Assembly (NCBI GenBank): GCA_015852425.1
Contig: JAAAIG010000668.1
Coordinates: forward strand, 1-21,862
From: Gryganskiella cystojenkinii
Lineage: Eukaryota > Mortierellomycota > Mortierellomycetes > Mortierellales > Mortierellaceae
Reading direction: 5' to 3'
DNA: 21,862 nt
The notes beneath the pieces were generated by a model. The model was not told the origin of the DNA and did no database searches. It saw only the letters and a program-made list of their open reading frames with translations. Position 1 is the first letter of the stretch. The number at the start of each line of letters is the position of its first letter. The position numbers and the translations under genes are program-made. This document shows positions 18,873 to 21,862 of the stretch, one piece after another.

Positions 18873-21436
18873 ATGGCTGCCACAGCGACGATTTCGACCT
18901 CGAAGACGCATCCTGTGGTGGGCAGATCAACCATGAACCTCGTCGGTGCCGCCGGTCCTCTGTGTTCGCCTCCTCCTAGTCCTGAATTGGCATGCACGCC
19001 ACCGGTCTTGAACAACAGCAGCAGCGGTGGAAGTATTATTCCCACCGCCGGATCAACCACTGGTGCCACCCCAAAACCTCATTTGAATGCCAGCTCCTCC
19101 GCATCCAAGGCCGTCTCGACTTTTGCACCTGTGACAAACTCCGCCACGGTGACCGCTTGTCCCGTCGCAGCAACAGCACCGGCAGCATTATTATCAGAAA
19201 ACCCCAGTGCCTCAGTACCAGTTTCTTATACTGTTAATCCGTCCTCAACGACCGCTTCATCAAAGACAATAACAAATACGACTACCACATCGACAGCGGC
19301 GAATCTGGGTGCTGGACACCCAAAGACGACATCAACACTTCTTACCTCATCAGTGTCAGCAAAGCCGGTTGTTACCAAACCCACCGCCGTCGTTGCTACT
19401 GCTCCCACTCCTGCTGTTGCTCCTTCTTCTTCAACATCCCGATCTGGAGAGGCAACGACTTTTTTTGATGACATGATCAACGCGCCTCAACCTCCGGCCA
19501 ACATTTTGACCCTGAGCTCAACGACTCTGTTACCGGATCTCTACCATGATTTTTTTGATAATCATCCGGAACTTTATGACTCGGATCAATCGTCGGATCC
19601 AGAGATGGACCTCGATCTTGAAGATGATTGCTCCCCAGCCGTCATCCGTGCTCGTGCCATGGAGGATATCCGTCAAACCACCGCCTCCACCATGTGAGTT
19701 TCTTTTCTATCTTTTGGTTTTGACTCCTTTTTTGCGGCATGGGGCTTTGATTGAGAGTTGGTTCAGTGTTGTTAGTTGTCAGAAAAAAAAGTCAAATCAT
19801 GGATGCCAGTGGGAAGTGGATATGGCTTCGTTCAAAACGATTTGCATTATCGTCATTGTGTCTTTATCAAGAGCCTGGTCCACAGGTTAATTAGAGAAAA
19901 AGGTCGATGAGGGACTTTGTTGGGATAGATTGTGTTTCCCCCCTTCTTCCTAGTGTCTTGCATTATTTGTTTTGGGTTGTTTTTTTATATTTGTTTTGAT
20001 TCTTCCTCTTGCATGGAGCCATTGGCAGCAGCTGTGGCAGCCTCGTGTGTTCAAGAAATCGCTTGGTTTCTCTCTTCGCCCATCGCTCTTGTTTTTTGTT
20101 TCTCTTTGCTTTTCCCCCCCCCCCCGAGTTCCCCACGGTCCATAACCAACGGACATTAGGTTTTTTTTTGTGTTTCCGTTGCGGGGTAATTTGGAGCTCG
20201 ATTGCACCATCAAATTTTTCTTTCTTAGTTTGCTCTCGCTTTTTCTCCCCAGCGCGGGCCGTGTTGTCCCCGGTTGCCCTTCTCCTTTACTCTCCGGTTC
20301 CGCTGTTTTCTCGTTCAAACGATCTTCGTTTCTCCACTTTTTCTCGTTGCCTTTCGGTTGTATTTCCTCTACACAAATATTCTACTACCAGTTTTGGTAA
20401 CAATAGCTCTGTTTCTCTCGGCGTAGACTCGGAATAAGAAAAGAAGAAAAAAGACGAAAAAAGTATCTCAGATCCTCTCTCTCGTTCAACTCAAACTAAT
20501 ATCTTTTCCCCCATACTTATTTTTCGATAACCTAGTGCCGCGCCTTTGATCGCCGATCGACCCAAGCTCGAGACCATTGATACAATCAACTTGGTGTTGC
20601 ACCGTCGGCCCGTGGCTCAGAACAACAACAGCAATGGCAATAACTGTGGGGGCCAGGTTTCCTCGGATGACTGCTCCAGCGGTCAATCTCGCAAGAAAAA
20701 AGCCAACAGAGCGTATGTCTTTTTGACTCCTTTTTATTTTGGTGGCGCATCTCGTTCCTTATCAAAGCTGACACTGTTGTTTTTCCTGATTTTTGTAGAT
20801 GCTCCCACTGTCAAAAGGCACATCTGACCTGCGATGACTGTAAGTGGGGTGATACATGATCGGGTCAGAATCACAAGGAACAAGTTCCAGCAACGGGCGT
20901 TTTCGACGTCTGGGAGAACGCAGGAACGCAGGCGAGATATGGTACCCTTTCCAACGTAGAGGGAGCAGAATTGTAGACGATGCAAAATGATACAACACAA
21001 GCAAAATCAGGAGAGACTTTTCTTGTTGATTCGACCTTACAAATCCTAGCGACATCATTGCTGTTTCTGTCTATGTAAAAACAGTCAGCCTTTTTGTCGC
21101 GAAAGACCGATCTATAATCGATCGACTCTATCTCAAAATCACTCGATTAGTTCCTCTCGCGACTTTTTTTGTCTCTCGCGTCACCATTGCTCACGAACGG
21201 CTCTTCCTCGCCACATCTCTTTCTTTCTGCCAATCTTTTTCTTTTTTTTTCTCTCTCACCAGCACGCCCATGTCAGCGTTGCGTGAAGCGCGATCTTGCA
21301 GGATCGTGTGCAGACGGGATCCGTAAGAAGGCCAAGTACCTTCAGGGAACAGTCGAGGCGGCTCAGCAGCAGGCTGCTGAGATGGCCCGTCTGGAACAAG
21401 AGCAGGAGCAGAACAAGCGTGCCAACAGTATTGAAG
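18873..21436 (+). CDS. Zn2Cys6 transcription factor, ERT1/AcuK gluconeogenesis-regulator type (3' end beyond window)
   Basis: Four exons are visible: 18873-19693, 20536-20712, 20799-20839 and 21263-21436, with GT-AG introns of 842, 86 and 423 nt. After exon 4 a further GTAAGC donor (21437) opens an intron running to the window end. The joined 404 residues contain a zinc cluster with Cys334, 337, 344, 350, 353 and 362 (CX2CX6CX5CX2CX8C), reading CSHCQKAHLTCDDSRPCQRC, followed by VKRDLAGSC and the basic DGIRKKAKYL. This wording is typical of the Ert1/Rds2/AcuK/AcuM family, which binds promoters of gluconeogenesis and ethanol/acetate genes. Family proteins carry a PAS-like domain downstream, which here would lie outside the window. 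Exon 1 is Ser/Thr/Ala/Pro-rich and ends in an acidic aromatic segment (LLPDLYHDFFDNHPELYDSD) that could be an activation domain. A Gln/Glu coiled segment follows the zinc cluster. The start has a good context (CATCATGG). Confidence 0.85.
19694..20535 (+). other. Long first intron of the ERT1-like gene
   Basis: A GTGAGT donor and CCTAG acceptor bound an 842-nt intron, longer than any other in the window. It contains a 12-base C run (20114-20125) and many T runs. If retained, the reading frame meets TGA at once (ATG TGA), so an unspliced transcript would stop after the N-terminal region, without the zinc cluster. Confidence 0.75.
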
Positions 21437-21862
21437 GTAAGCAAAAAAAACACCCCCTACCCAGCCCCTCTCCTGGATTGTGCCTGACACACCAACACAC
21501 TTTGGAAACAATAACAAAAAGGCAGTCCCGATTTTACAGAGATGGGAATTTTTTTTGGATACTTGGGCACAGCATCTGTCCAAAGGAAGGGAACAGTGCG
21601 CGCGCAAACCAACCAACGAACATCAGCCTGCGAGTGTGGGGTATTTCCTCTTTTGTTTTCTGTCCCCTCTCGTGCCTCCTTTTGTTTTTGCCTGACTTTT
21701 TCTTTGGGCAAGGGGACAGCAGACAAGTTGACCAATGCCACAACCAAATGAAAGTGTGCAAAGAAGAAGGGGAAGGGCAGGGAAAGTTGAGTGAGCAAAA
21801 AGGGACTTAAAGACGCCCCCTACTCCTTATTCCTATACTTTCTTTTTTTTTTTTTTTTTTTT
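21437..21862 (+). other. Intron 4 (partial) of the ERT1-like gene
   Basis: After the GTAAGC donor the frame stays open to about 21810, but it encodes composition unlike the family (runs of Phe/Leu/Cys from T-rich DNA), so it reads as intron. The window ends in a run of about 20 T, which could be the pyrimidine tract of an acceptor just outside or simply a homopolymer. Confidence 0.6.

Noticed and set aside
21437..21810. Continuation of ERT1-like exon 4 as coding sequence
   Set aside because: A strong GTAAGC donor precedes it, and the translation is T-rich-DNA composition unlike the family; reading-through is most likely chance.

Overview
The window looks like nuclear DNA from a filamentous fungus. 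Its genes are split by short GT-AG introns (about 90-600 nt), the homologues are eukaryotic (20S proteasome alpha subunit, alpha-tubulin, ABCF ATPase, mitochondrial carrier, F-box protein), and it carries a fungal-type Zn2Cys6 regulator and a Crypton-type recombinase. Ser/Thr/Gln-rich low-complexity segments, many homopolymer runs, CT-rich leaders and the F-box/LRR style suggest an early-diverging lineage such as Mortierellomycota. That placement is an inference from style; no alignment was run.

Layout: (1) 1-3292, plus strand: the 3' part of a Crypton-type tyrosine-recombinase element. The visible part is five exons; the first is cut by the window edge, and one net frameshift lies in an A-rich tract near 943-959. 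(2) 4059-5635, minus: a two-exon mitochondrial carrier (SLC25) protein. It is head-to-head with (3) 5977-8454, plus: an intronless F-box/leucine-rich protein. (4) 8612-11037, minus: a two-exon ABCF ATPase of the ARB1/ABCF2 type, tail-to-tail with the F-box gene. (5) 11806-13136, minus: a five-exon 20S proteasome alpha-1 subunit (SCL1/PSMA6). (6) 13517-15445, minus: a four-exon alpha-tubulin. (7) 15446-18100: about 2.7 kb in which I see no gene. (8) 18873 to beyond the right edge, plus: a Zn2Cys6 transcription factor of the ERT1/AcuK (gluconeogenesis regulator) type. Four exons are visible and the gene runs off the window.

The minus-strand genes in 8612-15445 are ordinary housekeeping functions (ribosome biogenesis or recycling, proteasome, cytoskeleton). 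They are probably neighbours by chance rather than a pathway. The carrier and the F-box gene share a 341-bp divergent promoter interval. The most interesting item is the Crypton element at the left edge. Its upstream exons are short and frameshifted, so a simple gene caller would report only the last exon as an unrelated hypothetical protein.

All intron boundaries were placed by eye, using GT-AG sites, frame continuity and protein family continuity. They fit exactly in phase for the recombinase (apart from the frameshift), the carrier, ARB1, the proteasome subunit, tubulin and the ERT1-like gene.
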